Source: JAAZNO01 sp012798275
GTDB taxonomy: Bacteria; Chloroflexota; Anaerolineae; B4-G1; SLSP01
Reading direction: 5' to 3'
Assembly: GCA_035347995.1 (NCBI GenBank)
Contig: DAOPQD010000007.1
Span: forward strand, 1 to 64,000
Length of the DNA: 64,000 nucleotides
Below, in pieces: positions 17,064 to 25,882 of the stretch. The notes beneath the pieces are model-generated. The model searched no databases. It was given only the letters and a program-made list of their open reading frames with translations, and was not told the origin of the DNA. Positions within the stretch are counted from its first letter, which is position 1. The number at the start of each line of letters is the position of its first letter. The position numbers and the translations under genes were made by a program.

Positions 17064-18278
17064 ATGACCGGAAAAGAATTGCGCAGCCGCGCTTTCACCC
17101 TGAACCCAAATTTCAGTTATTTGCCCGACCCCGACCGTTATCTGATGGCGCGGGAGAGACCCCGTCATCGCTTCAACGTGATCGGCGTGGGCGTGAACGG
17201 CCAGGAGCACCTCCACATCACCCTGTTGGAAGGGCGCGCCACCATCCACGGGATCTACGATCCCAACCCCGGCAGCGTCGCCGGCGCGCAGCGCGCCTAC
17301 AAGCAATTTGTGCCGCAGGGGGAGCTGGTCGTCTATGACTCGCTGGAAGCGGCCTGCCATGACCCGGCAGTGGATGGACTGATCATCAGCACGCCCAACT
17401 ACACGCACCTGGAGCTGGTGCGCGTGGCGGCGAAATCGGGCAAGCACATCCTGCTGGAAAAGCCCATGGCGACCACCATTCCCGACGCCTATGAAATCCT
17501 GCAAATCGCCCAAAACCACAACGCCATTTTCCAGGTCGGCCTGCAATACCGGTACAAAGCCATCTACGTCGAGGCAATCTACGAGACGTTGGTGCGCCGC
17601 TCGCTGGGCGAGGTCAAGCAAATCAGCATCATGGAACACCGCATCCCCTTTCTGGACAAGGTCAACCAGTGGAACAAATTCTCGAAATACTCCGGCGGGA
17701 CGCTGGTGGAAAAGTGTTGCCACTACTTCGACCTGCTCAACCTGTTCGCACAGGCCAGGGCAACGCGCGTCTTCGCCACGGGCAGCATGGCGGTCAACTT
17801 CCGCGAGTTTGAGTACCGCGGCGAGAAATCCGACATCCTCGACAATGCCTTCGTGACGGTGCAGTACGCCAATGGCGTGCTGGGCAGCTTCAACCTGTGC
17901 ATGTTCGCGCCGATGTTTTACGAGGAGCTCATCATCTGCGGCGACGAAGGGCGGCTCAAGGCCTACGAAAATCAGGACTTCCTGGCGCTGGCACGTCCGC
18001 ACACGCATCTGGAAATTCTGCACGGCGAGGACCGGCCCGGGCGAGTCGGCGCCCCCGGCTATCCCGCCTACATCGAGGAGACCGGGCACAACGGCGGCAC
18101 CTTCTACGAACACGTCAACTTCATCGAGAACATCGAGGGGCGGCAGACGCAAACTGCCACGGCAGCCGAGGGGTTCTGGTCCGTCGTGGTGGGCGCCGCA
18201 GCCGAGGAATCGGTGAAAACAGGGCAGCCGGTCATCATCGCAGAGCTGCTGGAACGCTATGGGATAGATCTCCGCTGA
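17064..18278 (+). CDS. Gfo/Idh/MocA-family NAD(P)-dependent oxidoreductase
   Basis: 404 residues. NVIGVGVNGQEHL starts a Rossmann fold at about residue 38; HILLEKPMATT holds the conserved EKP lysine; GGTLVEKCCHYFDLLN takes the place of the usual GGG-D-x-G-x-H-x-x-D catalytic motif. The first 37 residues form an N-terminal extension. The family oxidises or epimerises sugars, and one branch (GH188) are NAD-dependent sulfoquinovosidases of the SqgA type. It is the last gene of the catabolic run, 30 bp after the SuyAB-like gene, with AGGAGG just upstream. A role at the entry of sulfosugar use is possible but unproven. Confidence 0.85.
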   Translation: MTGKELRSRAFTLNPNFSYLPDPDRYLMARERPRHRFNVIGVGVNGQEHLHITLLEGRATIHGIYDPNPGSVAGAQRAYKQFVPQGELVVYDSLEAACHDPAVDGLIISTPNYTHLELVRVAAKSGKHILLEKPMATTIPDAYEILQIAQNHNAIFQVGLQYRYKAIYVEAIYETLVRRSLGEVKQISIMEHRIPFLDKVNQWNKFSKYSGGTLVEKCCHYFDLLNLFAQARATRVFATGSMAVNFREFEYRGEKSDILDNAFVTVQYANGVLGSFNLCMFAPMFYEELIICGDEGRLKAYENQDFLALARPHTHLEILHGEDRPGRVGAPGYPAYIEETGHNGGTFYEHVNFIENIEGRQTQTATAAEGFWSVVVGAAAEESVKTGQPVIIAELLERYGIDLR

Positions 18279-18385
18279 GGTACAGCCCCTGCGGCAATTT
18301 GTCTTTTCGCCCTGCGGGTGTACACTGTGAATCACCATACTTCATGGCGCTATAGTCAGGGGCGCACCCAGGAAAGGACAGCGAA

Positions 18386-18565
18386 ATGTTGCCGCGAATA
18401 GGCTTACCGGAAATTATTGTAGTTCTCGTGATCGCGTTGCTTATCTTCGGGCCGGGACGGATCACGAAGGTCGCCGGCGAATTGGGGAAGAGCATTCACG
18501 CCTTCCAGCATGGGCTGAAAGAGCAGGACAAGCCTGCTGACGAAAGCCAGCACGACGGCGCATAG
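18386..18565 (+). CDS. tatA: TatA-type twin-arginine translocase subunit (small)
   Basis: 59 residues from ATG 18386, preceded by AGGAAAGGA. One N-terminal membrane helix (LPEIIVVLVIALLIFGPGRI) with the FGP motif at its end, then an amphipathic helix (ITKVAGELGKSIHAFQHGL) and a short charged tail: the full TatA plan. TatA multimers form the pore for export of folded proteins. It is followed within 66 bp by a second TatA/B protein and then tatC. Confidence 0.88.
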   Translation: MLPRIGLPEIIVVLVIALLIFGPGRITKVAGELGKSIHAFQHGLKEQDKPADESQHDGA

Positions 18566-18630
18566 ACCGCCTGACCTGGAGGTGAGGGCCTGACTCGCCC
18601 CCAGGTCGCTTCAGGCCGACGACTTACCCC

Positions 18631-18912
18631 ATGGATTTCTTCAACATCGGAACGCCCGAACTCCTCGTCATCCTCCTCATCGGGCTGCTGTTGTTTGGAC
18701 CAGAGGAGCTGGTGAAATTCGCGCGTACAGCGAGCCACTATTTGCGCTCAGCCCAGCAGCTGTGGCGCGAGGTCGCCGCGCAGCTGACGCCGGACCTCAC
18801 GGCGCCTGCCCCCGACCCGCCCGCCGACAACACCGCCATGCCCACAGCCGCCGCCGATGACGACCTCCCCGCGCCGGATGAGACGGCGCCCCCTCCAGGT
18901 TACGGGCCATGA
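18631..18912 (+). CDS. tatB: second TatA/TatB-family protein
   Basis: 93 residues. Membrane helix PELLVILLIGLLLFGPEEL with FGP, an amphipathic helix (LVKFARTASHYLRSAQQLWR), then a long Pro/Ala/Asp-rich acidic tail that is probably disordered. The length of the amphipathic part and its place before tatC favour a TatB role, but TatA and TatB cannot be told apart safely here. Its stop overlaps the tatC start (ATGA). Confidence 0.83.
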   Translation: MDFFNIGTPELLVILLIGLLLFGPEELVKFARTASHYLRSAQQLWREVAAQLTPDLTAPAPDPPADNTAMPTAAADDDLPAPDETAPPPGYGP

Positions 18913-19670
18913 AGCATAAAGAGCCGCAAGATCAAGAGCGCACCCTCCTCGAACATGTCACCGAATTGCGCGTGCGCCTGCTGCGGAGCCTCGCGGCGCT
19001 GGGAATCGGCAGTATCCTCGGCTCGTTCTTCGCCAATCAAGCCATCGCGATCCTCACCGCGCCCGTAGGGGACATGGAGCTCATCGCGGTCAGCCCCACC
19101 GCGCCACCGATCATCTTCTTCAAGGTCACGTTGCTGCTGGGATTGCTGATCACGCTGCCTTACATCCTCTATCAGCTCTACGCTTTCGTCGCGCCGGGAT
19201 TGTTCCCCCACGAACGCAAATTCCTGTTGCAGAGCGTGCCGGGCGTGATCCTCCTGTTCATGCTGGGCGTCGCCTTCACCTTGCTGGTGCTGATCCCCTT
19301 CAGCATCCCCGTGCTGACGGGCTTCCTGAGTGACGTCGTGACCCCCACCTACACGCTGGAAGATTACCTGTCGTTCGTCACCACGCTGTTGTTGTGGATG
19401 GGCTTGCTGTTCCAGACGCCGCTGGTGATGTACACCCTCGCGCGGTTGGACATCGTCCAACCCGCCAGGCTCAAGCAGCTCCGCAAGCTCGTCATTTTCC
19501 TGGCAGCGGTCCTCGCGGCGGTCATCACGCCCACGACGGACCCCTTCACCATGCTGCTGGTGACCGGACCCTTCATCATCCTCTATGAGCTGGGCCTCCT
19601 GCTGGCCAGATTGGCACTGCGGCAACGGCGGACAGCGTCGTCAACGGCGGCGGGAGCGTCCGGCGATTGA
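18909..19670 (+). CDS. tatC: TatC, twin-arginine translocase core subunit
   Basis: 253 residues with six predicted membrane segments. LLEHVTELRVRLLRSLAAL is the conserved N-terminal cytoplasmic motif, and YQLYAFVAPGLFPHERK is the characteristic first cytoplasmic-loop region (F-x-x-P-G-L-x-x-x-E). It binds twin-arginine signal peptides. It overlaps the preceding tat gene by 4 bp, forming the operon tatA-tatB-tatC. Confidence 0.93.
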   Translation: MKHKEPQDQERTLLEHVTELRVRLLRSLAALGIGSILGSFFANQAIAILTAPVGDMELIAVSPTAPPIIFFKVTLLLGLLITLPYILYQLYAFVAPGLFPHERKFLLQSVPGVILLFMLGVAFTLLVLIPFSIPVLTGFLSDVVTPTYTLEDYLSFVTTLLLWMGLLFQTPLVMYTLARLDIVQPARLKQLRKLVIFLAAVLAAVITPTTDPFTMLLVTGPFIILYELGLLLARLALRQRRTASSTAAGASGD

Positions 19671-19685
19671 CCCTCAGGCTAACGC

Positions 19686-19722
19686 AAAAAAACGTCGCCC
19701 TCTGATCTCTCAGAGGGCGACG
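19686..19722 (-). terminator. rho-independent terminator of the tungstate importer genes
   Basis: CGTCGCCCTCTGA (19693-19705) pairs perfectly with TCAGAGGGCGACG (19710-19722) around a TCTC loop. Read on the minus strand it is followed by a run of seven T (A-run 19686-19692). It lies 23 bp past the tupA stop. There is no T-run on the plus side, though the hairpin may also limit read-through from tatC. Confidence 0.9.
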
Positions 19723-19744
19723 TGAAGCGGCTCCCGCGTCGCGA

Positions 19745-20584
19745 TTACTTCACGGCATCGGGGAAGAAGAGCGGCAAACCGCTCTTGGGTTCCGTGAAGG
19801 CAGCGATCTTCGCCTGCGTCTCCGGCGAGGTGATCCACTCGGTGAACTTCTGCGCGCCCTCGTAATTGATGTCCGGGTACTTCTCCGGGTTGACGGCGAT
19901 GACGTGATAGGGGTTGAAGAGTTGCGCATCGCCCTCCACCAGAATCGGCAGGGCGTAGCCTTCAGCCGTGCGCGCCAGATAGGTGCCCCGGTCGGTGAGC
20001 GTGTAGGCGTTCATCTCCTGCGCCATGTCCAGGACGGCTCCCATCCCCTGACCGGCAGAGACATACCAGCTGCCCTCAGGCGTGACCCCGACCTTGGCCC
20101 AGATGCTCTTTTCCTTAGCATGGGTGCCCGAGTCGTCGCCGCGCGAGATAAAGGACGATTGCGTCTCCATGATCTTGCGGAAGGCCTCTACCGCGTCGGT
20201 CATGCCCTTGATGCCCGCCGGGTCTGCAGCAGGACCCACGATAACGTAATCATTGTGCATCACCGCGGTGCGATCGACGCCAAAGCCATCTGCCACAAAG
20301 GTTTCCTCCGCCGCCGGGGAGTGCACCAGCAACACATCGGCGTCCCCGTTTTTGCCGGTCTCCATGGCCTGCCCGCTGCCCACAGCAATGACCTGCACCT
20401 CAATGCCGGTCTGCTCCTTGAAATCCGGCAGCAGGTAATCCAGCAACCCGGAATCCTGGGTGCTCGTCGTTGTCGCCAGGATCAGGCGCCGGGGTGGCTC
20501 GGCGGTCGGGCTGGCGCACGCCGCCAACAACATCACCCATACCAAACACAACCAGGCCTTTTTCACAGAAAACCAACGTGTCAT
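19745..20584 (-). CDS. tupA: tungstate-binding lipoprotein of an ABC importer (TupA)
   Basis: 279 residues with a lipobox LLAAC (Cys23). LILATTTSTQDSGLLDYLLP is the hallmark N-terminus of TupA-type tungstate-binding proteins, and FISRGDDSGTHAKEKSIW a second conserved oxyanion-binding segment. It is a periplasmic-binding-fold protein anchored outside the membrane. The gene order is tupB, tupC, tupA, with a 130-bp gap after tupC. Tungstate supply fits the tungsten aldehyde oxidoreductase encoded 5 kb upstream. Confidence 0.9.
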   Translation of the reverse strand: MTRWFSVKKAWLCLVWVMLLAACASPTAEPPRRLILATTTSTQDSGLLDYLLPDFKEQTGIEVQVIAVGSGQAMETGKNGDADVLLVHSPAAEETFVADGFGVDRTAVMHNDYVIVGPAADPAGIKGMTDAVEAFRKIMETQSSFISRGDDSGTHAKEKSIWAKVGVTPEGSWYVSAGQGMGAVLDMAQEMNAYTLTDRGTYLARTAEGYALPILVEGDAQLFNPYHVIAVNPEKYPDINYEGAQKFTEWITSPETQAKIAAFTEPKSGLPLFFPDAVK

Positions 20585-20714
20585 GCATTACCTCCTGAAA
20601 AGTGATAAGGTGAAACGGCGGGATACGCAATATGTGCGGCACGACGCAACATGCCATGCGGGTCGCGCCGCACCCATTACCCATCCCAGCGGATCCCGCA
20701 GGACTCCTGCCGCC

Positions 20715-21443
20715 TCAGCACACCATCTCCCCGCGCACAAAGGCGCGTGTGCGCGCATCGGCCGGCGCCTCGAAAAAGGCCTGCGTGTCCGCCAGTTCCA
20801 CAATCTGGCCGTTGAGCAGAAAAGCCACGCGATGCGCCATTCGCCGCGCCTGGAAAATGTTGTGCGTCACGATGACGACCGTTGTGCCGCGCTGCTGGTT
20901 CATGTCCGTCACCACGCGCTCGATGAGGCCGACGTTGTAGGGATCGAGGTTCGCGGTCGGCTCGTCGAGCAGCAAAACTTGGGGACGAATGATCAACGCG
21001 CGGGCGAGTGCCACACGCTGCGCCTCGCCGCCGGAAAGGGTACGCGCCCTGGCGCGCGCCAGCTCCTTCAGCCCCAACAGCTCCAACGTCGCGGTGAGGT
21101 CTGCCCTGCCATCGCGGGCTCCGCGCAGGCGCAGGCCGTAAGTCACATTTTTGGTCACGGTGGTTGAGAGCAACGCCGGACGTTGAAACACCGTCGTGAC
21201 CTGCCGCCGCAACGCCAGCGGCGCTTCGCCTCGCGGCAGGGATTGCCCCTGGAAAACGAGGGTCCCGGCGTCCGGCTGTTCCAGGAAATTCAACAGCCGC
21301 AACAGCGTGGATTTTCCGGCGCCGCTGGGTCCTACCAGCGCCAGCATCTCTCCGGCATAGATGTCGAGCGCGCTGATGTCCAGCACAGTCCGCCCGGCGT
21401 AAACTTTGCGCACGCCATGAAGGGTGTACATGGCTTCACTCAT
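20715..21443 (-). CDS. tupC: tungstate ABC importer ATPase (TupC)
   Basis: 242 residues from ATG 21443, which overlaps the tupB stop (ATGA). LVGPSGAGKSTLLRLLN is the Walker A motif, TLSGGEAQRVALARAL the ABC signature, VLLLDEPTANLDP the Walker B, and VIVTHN the H-loop. The protein drives uptake through TupB. The reading frame extends further upstream, but that part is out of frame with tupB and not protein-like. Confidence 0.92.
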   Translation of the reverse strand: MSEAMYTLHGVRKVYAGRTVLDISALDIYAGEMLALVGPSGAGKSTLLRLLNFLEQPDAGTLVFQGQSLPRGEAPLALRRQVTTVFQRPALLSTTVTKNVTYGLRLRGARDGRADLTATLELLGLKELARARARTLSGGEAQRVALARALIIRPQVLLLDEPTANLDPYNVGLIERVVTDMNQQRGTTVVIVTHNIFQARRMAHRVAFLLNGQIVELADTQAFFEAPADARTRAFVRGEMVC

Positions 21444-22168
21444 ACGTGCTGCCCCTGCAATTGTGACACCACCAGATTCACCAGGAATGAGAGCAACAAC
21501 AGCACCATGCCCAGGCCGAGCGCCAGGTCGAAGTTGCCGCGTCGCGTCTCCAGCATGATGGCGGTGGTAAGGACGCGCGTGTATCCCTCGATGTTGCCGC
21601 CCACCATCATCACCGCGCCCACCTCGGAGATGACGCTGCCCAGACCGCCCACCAACGCCACCAACACCCCCAGCCGCGCCTCCTGGACCACGGCCTCCGC
21701 GACCTGCAGGCGGGTCGCTCCCAGCGCCTGCAGCTGCCGTCCCAGGTCGGGATCCACGCCCGCCACTGCCGCCATGGTAAAGCCCACCACCAGCGGCGTC
21801 GCGATGATGATCTGCGCCCAGATCATCGCCTGGGGAGTGAAGAGCTCCGGAATGCCGGGGAGATTCAACGGCGCGAGGATGCCGTTCCGTGAGAGCAACA
21901 GGTAGACGAACAGGCCCACAACCACCGGCGGCAGGCCCATTCCCGTGTAAACGAGCACCTGGAACAGACGTTTGCCAGGGAAGTGCAACAGCCCCAATAG
22001 CACACCGCAGGGAACACCGATCACCGCGCTGACCAGAACGGCGATGCCGCTCACCTGCGCCGTGCAGGCAATGACTTCCCAGACGACCGGGTCGCCGGTA
22101 AGAAGTAGCCGCAGTCCCTGTACCAGACCTGACCAAAGGACGTCCACGCGATCGCTCCCGACGTTCAA
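21440..22168 (-). CDS. tupB: tungstate ABC importer permease (TupB)
   Basis: 242 residues with five to six membrane segments. YTGMGLPPVVVGLFVYLLLS and EVGAVMMVGGNIEGYTRVLT are the conserved TupB/WtpB regions, and LQALGATRLQVAEAVVQEAR is the EAA cytoplasmic loop that contacts the ATPase. The annotated start is TTG 22168; GTG 22147 is an alternative. It is the first gene of the operon. Confidence 0.9.
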   Translation of the reverse strand: MNVGSDRVDVLWSGLVQGLRLLLTGDPVVWEVIACTAQVSGIAVLVSAVIGVPCGVLLGLLHFPGKRLFQVLVYTGMGLPPVVVGLFVYLLLSRNGILAPLNLPGIPELFTPQAMIWAQIIIATPLVVGFTMAAVAGVDPDLGRQLQALGATRLQVAEAVVQEARLGVLVALVGGLGSVISEVGAVMMVGGNIEGYTRVLTTAIMLETRRGNFDLALGLGMVLLLLSFLVNLVVSQLQGQHV

Positions 22169-22243
22169 GTGATAGCGCTAAAATGATACCATACAACTGA
22201 ACATTAGCAAGGTTCCGGCCTCCCTTTCCCCCTGGGCAGACAC

Positions 22244-22277
22244 AAAAAAGCCCGCCGCAGGCAACCCCACGGCGGGC
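22244..22277 (-). terminator. rho-independent terminator of the TPR/zincin operon
   Basis: GCCCGCCG (22250-22257) pairs with CGGCGGGC (22270-22277). On the minus strand the hairpin is followed by six T (A-run 22244-22249). It ends the four-gene operon 18 bp past the TPR gene stop and separates it from tupB. Confidence 0.88.
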
Positions 22278-22295
22278 GAACAGGCGTACGCGCGT

Positions 22296-24881
22296 TCAAG
22301 CGGCAGGCGTGAGGCCCAGCCTCTGGCGGCAGAATTCCAGGTGATCCTGAGTCAGCAGAGCTTCGTCCGCAAGGGACACGGCGCGTTCCAGGTGCGGCAA
22401 CGCCTCGGCAAACAGGCCACGTTTGCAATAGGTCCAGCCCAGCGTGTCCAAAGCGGGCGCCAAAAGGCCGACGTCCTCCAGCTGCGAGGCCAACCGCACG
22501 GCGCGTTCCGCCAGCGCGGTGGCCTCTTCAAGACGTGCGCCCATGGTATCCGCATAGAGCCAGGCAAGGGCGTTGTAAGGTTCAGGGCGATCAGGCGCCA
22601 GCTGCAGAGCGTGCTCGAAATCCGCGATGGCCTGGTCGAAGGCCAGCAAGGCGGCATAGGTGTCGCCACGATCCAGATAGGCCTGAAAGCTCTCCGGGTC
22701 GGCGAGCCCGGCGACGTGCGCGGCGGCCGCTTCCTCCTCACGTCCCAGACGCTGCAGGGCGGCGCTCCGCACCTGCTGGACCCAGAGCAATGAGGGGTCT
22801 TGAACCAGCGCACGTTCTGCATGTTCCAAAGCCGCCGCGTCGTTCCCCAATAGATAATTCACCCCCGCCAGCTGCCCCCGGCCCCAGGCGTAGCCAGGGT
22901 CAAGTTCGAGCGCCTGCAGCAATGAGGACGCCGCGCAAGCATAGGCGCCGAGTTGCCGGAGCGCCAGCCCTTTCTCCCCATGCAGCCAGGCCAGTTGCGA
23001 CTCACGCTCCAGCGCGCGCTCCAGCGCCTGGACGGCCTCAGCATAGCGACGCGCCTGCCGTAACACCACCCCCTTCCAGGCCCAGGCCCAGACATACTGC
23101 GGCGAGAGCGCCAACGCCCGATCGAAGGTCAAAAGCGCACTGCGCTGCCGCTCTAAAGCGGAATAGGTCGCCCCCAGGGATCCCAAGGCCCAGAAATCGG
23201 AGCCGTTCAGCGCCACCGCACGTTCCAGAAGGACCAACGCTTCCGCATGTTGCCCCAAGAAGCGGAGGGTCTCACCATAGCGCGCCAAGGCCCACTGATA
23301 CTCGGGCGCGCTTTCCACCGCCCGGCGGAAAGCCTCGACCGCTTCGCGGTGTCGTCCCGCCATGCGCAAGGCTTCTCCCAACTCCCCATAAGTGCGCGGT
23401 TGCGCCGCATTGTTCGCCAGCTCGAGATCTACCGTCGCCTGCAGAGCAGTGATGGCTTCCTCAAAGCGTCCCAGCAAGCGCAGGCAGGCGCCGCGATAAT
23501 ACCCCGCCTCGGCATTGCCGATGTCGTGTTGCAACACCGCATCGAAAGCAGCCAGCGCTTCCGCATACTGATCCAAGTTGTACCACGCCACACCCTGGAA
23601 ATAATGCAGGAACGGGACATCCGGATTCAGCGTCAGCGCATACTCCAAAACGGGCAGCGCTTCGGCGTAGCGCTCTGACCCCACGAGCAGCATCCCGAGC
23701 TGTGCATGGGCGTAGAAATACTCGGGCTCCAGGGAAATCGCCGTGCGAAACGCCTCCAGCGCCTCTTCAGTCCGACCCAGGTCACTCAACACGGCACCGC
23801 GTTCCGCGTGGGTCCAGGGTGAGTCCGGCTCCTGCGCCAGGACTTCATCCAGCAATTGCAGGGCCGCGTCATAACATTCGAGATGCCGTAGAATCGCCCC
23901 CTTCTGCGCTTTGGCCGCCGACCACTCCGGTTGCAGCTCCAGCGCTTGATTGATGGCGCCCAACGCCAGATCAAACTGCTCGCTCTCATGGTACGCCTGC
24001 GCCAGGCGATAATGCACCTCTGCCGAGGGCGCCAACGCCAGGGCCTGTTTCAAGGCCTCGATCGCCTCTGCATAGCGATCCTGGGCATAGAGCGCCAGTC
24101 CCCGCAATAGATGCGCCGCGCCGGCATTGGGATCCAGTTGGTAGATCGCGCGCTCGGCAATCGCCTGCGCCTCCTGAAGCTGACCCCGCTCCAGCAACTG
24201 ACGCGCTGTTTCGACAAAAGCTCCCACCGCCAGGGCGGATTCCCCCGCCGTCTGATAGGTCACCCCTAGTTCGAAGGTATACTGCGGATCCGCGGTCAAC
24301 GCTGCCAGCAGCCGCAGCACGGACAGGCTCCCCTGGAGGTCGCCGACCCGTCGCAGCAGCGTCCCCTTCCCCAACAGAGCCTCGCGGTCCTCTGGATCGA
24401 GCGCCAGCGCCCGGTCAAACTCACGCAACGCCTCCTCGTAATTCCCCAGGCGCGCATAAATCAGGCCCAGACCACTGTGGAAAGGAGCCCACTCCTCCCG
24501 CAAGCCTACCCCCTCCAAAAACACGCCAAGGCTTTCAGCAGTCTTGTTCTGATTGTAGAGCGCCCAGCCCAGGGACTCCAGCGTCTCCACATCGGCGGGA
24601 TTAAGAGCCAACATGCGCCGCAAGACCGCTTCAGCCGCGGCGTGATCGTGCCGACGGGGCAACTCCGCCGCCAGCTGACGGTAGATGTCGCAGGCCGCAT
24701 CGAATTTTTCGAGCGCCTCATACGTGCGTCCCAACGCTTCGCACACCTCTGCATAGGGAAAATCAGCGTCGCGGTCTTCTGCCAGGGCCTGCTGCAACGC
24801 GCTTTCAGCCTCTGCGTAACGCGCCGCTGCCGCCAGCGCCAGTCCGAGATCAGCAAACAGCGTCCCGATAGATTGTGTCAT
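22296..24881 (-). CDS. large all-TPR scaffold protein
   Basis: 861 residues from ATG 24881, which overlaps the stop of the upstream zincin gene (ATGA); an earlier start 8 codons upstream is less likely. Nearly the whole chain is tetratricopeptide repeats of 34 residues, with signatures such as AEAIEALKQALALAPSA, EEALREFDRALALDPED and AEAVQALERALERE; I estimate more than 20 units. There is no signal peptide, membrane helix or catalytic domain. TPR solenoids bind other proteins, so this is probably the scaffold or sensor of the operon. It is the last of four genes with overlapping or near-touching ends. Confidence 0.88.
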   Translation of the reverse strand: MTQSIGTLFADLGLALAAAARYAEAESALQQALAEDRDADFPYAEVCEALGRTYEALEKFDAACDIYRQLAAELPRRHDHAAAEAVLRRMLALNPADVETLESLGWALYNQNKTAESLGVFLEGVGLREEWAPFHSGLGLIYARLGNYEEALREFDRALALDPEDREALLGKGTLLRRVGDLQGSLSVLRLLAALTADPQYTFELGVTYQTAGESALAVGAFVETARQLLERGQLQEAQAIAERAIYQLDPNAGAAHLLRGLALYAQDRYAEAIEALKQALALAPSAEVHYRLAQAYHESEQFDLALGAINQALELQPEWSAAKAQKGAILRHLECYDAALQLLDEVLAQEPDSPWTHAERGAVLSDLGRTEEALEAFRTAISLEPEYFYAHAQLGMLLVGSERYAEALPVLEYALTLNPDVPFLHYFQGVAWYNLDQYAEALAAFDAVLQHDIGNAEAGYYRGACLRLLGRFEEAITALQATVDLELANNAAQPRTYGELGEALRMAGRHREAVEAFRRAVESAPEYQWALARYGETLRFLGQHAEALVLLERAVALNGSDFWALGSLGATYSALERQRSALLTFDRALALSPQYVWAWAWKGVVLRQARRYAEAVQALERALERESQLAWLHGEKGLALRQLGAYACAASSLLQALELDPGYAWGRGQLAGVNYLLGNDAAALEHAERALVQDPSLLWVQQVRSAALQRLGREEEAAAAHVAGLADPESFQAYLDRGDTYAALLAFDQAIADFEHALQLAPDRPEPYNALAWLYADTMGARLEEATALAERAVRLASQLEDVGLLAPALDTLGWTYCKRGLFAEALPHLERAVSLADEALLTQDHLEFCRQRLGLTPAA

Positions 24882-25882
24882 AAGTCGTCCCTCCTTGCGT
24901 TCCACGCCGGCGCCGCCTCATACGCCTGCTGCCAGGCCTCCGGCGGGAACTGCGCTCCCAGCCGATAAGATTGCTCCAGGCCCTCATAGAGTTCGCGGGC
25001 CAGCCGCCGCGCCTGGAGGCGATGGAAGGTCGCCACGGCGTCCGGCTGGACGCCGCAGGCAGCCACGGCCTGAGTCCAGAGATCCTTGAGGCGCGCTATC
25101 GCCGGCGCATACGGCCCCAAAGCGTAGACGTCCGCCTGCGCCGCCGAATTCATCCGCTCCAACACGGTGAGCAAAACCTCGAACCGCTCGGCGTGGGTGG
25201 GATGGCGACCGCGCCGCAGCAAAGCTTCCGCCGGATTGAGATGCAGCGGCGTCATATCGAAAGCGAACGCCGGCCCCTGGCAGTAAAGCGCGAAAGCATC
25301 CGCAAAGAATTCGTGCAGGTGCGCGCTGCGCTGGCTCACGTAGGACTCCCGCTGCTGCCGGGTCCAGCTTTCGGCCTTGGGATGCCCTTCGACCAGGGTC
25401 AGCACCTGCCGTGCCAGGAATTCCAGGAAGGCGGGCGTGTTCAAAGCCGCCACGTGTCCAAATTCATGCGCCATGAGCGGGAGATTCCAGATCTCAGCAT
25501 CGGGGAAATGCCACAGGTGCAGCCGTTGCCGCTGCAACAGCAGCTGCCGGTCGTCCCGCGCGCCCAGGTCACTGGCCTCTGGCCGGGCCATCGCCAGCGA
25601 GCTCACCTCCGGCAGCCAGAGCGCCGCTTCCGCCGCATCGCAAGCGCCCGCCCCGAGGTCAAACCGCGCGACGAGGGCGGCTTCACGCGCGGCGACGAAG
25701 GCCTCGAGCGCCGCACTGCGCCCGCGTTTGGCGATCCAGAAGCCGTAAGCATGCGCCAGGAGGGGCAGATACCACACGTCCCAGCGGGGGAGCGGCAGGC
25801 GGACGAGAACATCGTCGGCCCCCTCTTCCACCGCCAGCGCCTCCGGGAGATCTTCAGCCGTCCGCCGGCCCAGGATCACCAC
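24878..25882 (-). CDS. zincin-like putative metalloprotease (HEFGH)
   Basis: 334 residues from GTG 25882, overlapping the upstream gene by 7 bp. IWNLPLMAHEFGHVAAL places HExxH at 139-143, and HLHEFFADAFALY at 189-201 supplies an E-x-x-x-D helix expected to give the third zinc ligand, as in gluzincins. Residues 36-49 (VWYLPLLAHAYGFW) look like a decayed copy of the active-site segment. No signal peptide, so it is cytoplasmic. The family is not one I recognise. Its overlaps with a small helical protein and a TPR scaffold suggest a regulated protease acting inside a complex. Confidence 0.72.
   Translation of the reverse strand: MVILGRRTAEDLPEALAVEEGADDVLVRLPLPRWDVWYLPLLAHAYGFWIAKRGRSAALEAFVAAREAALVARFDLGAGACDAAEAALWLPEVSSLAMARPEASDLGARDDRQLLLQRQRLHLWHFPDAEIWNLPLMAHEFGHVAALNTPAFLEFLARQVLTLVEGHPKAESWTRQQRESYVSQRSAHLHEFFADAFALYCQGPAFAFDMTPLHLNPAEALLRRGRHPTHAERFEVLLTVLERMNSAAQADVYALGPYAPAIARLKDLWTQAVAACGVQPDAVATFHRLQARRLARELYEGLEQSYRLGAQFPPEAWQQAYEAAPAWNARRDDL

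Noticed and set aside
18285..18345. Terminator after the Gfo/Idh/MocA gene
   Set aside because: CTGCGG occurs twice as a direct repeat, not inverted, so no hairpin of use forms.
22535..23452. 305-codon Pro/Arg-rich plus-strand frame within the TPR gene
   Set aside because: Composition is that of the wrong strand of a TPR gene; TPR repeats on the minus strand are unmistakable.
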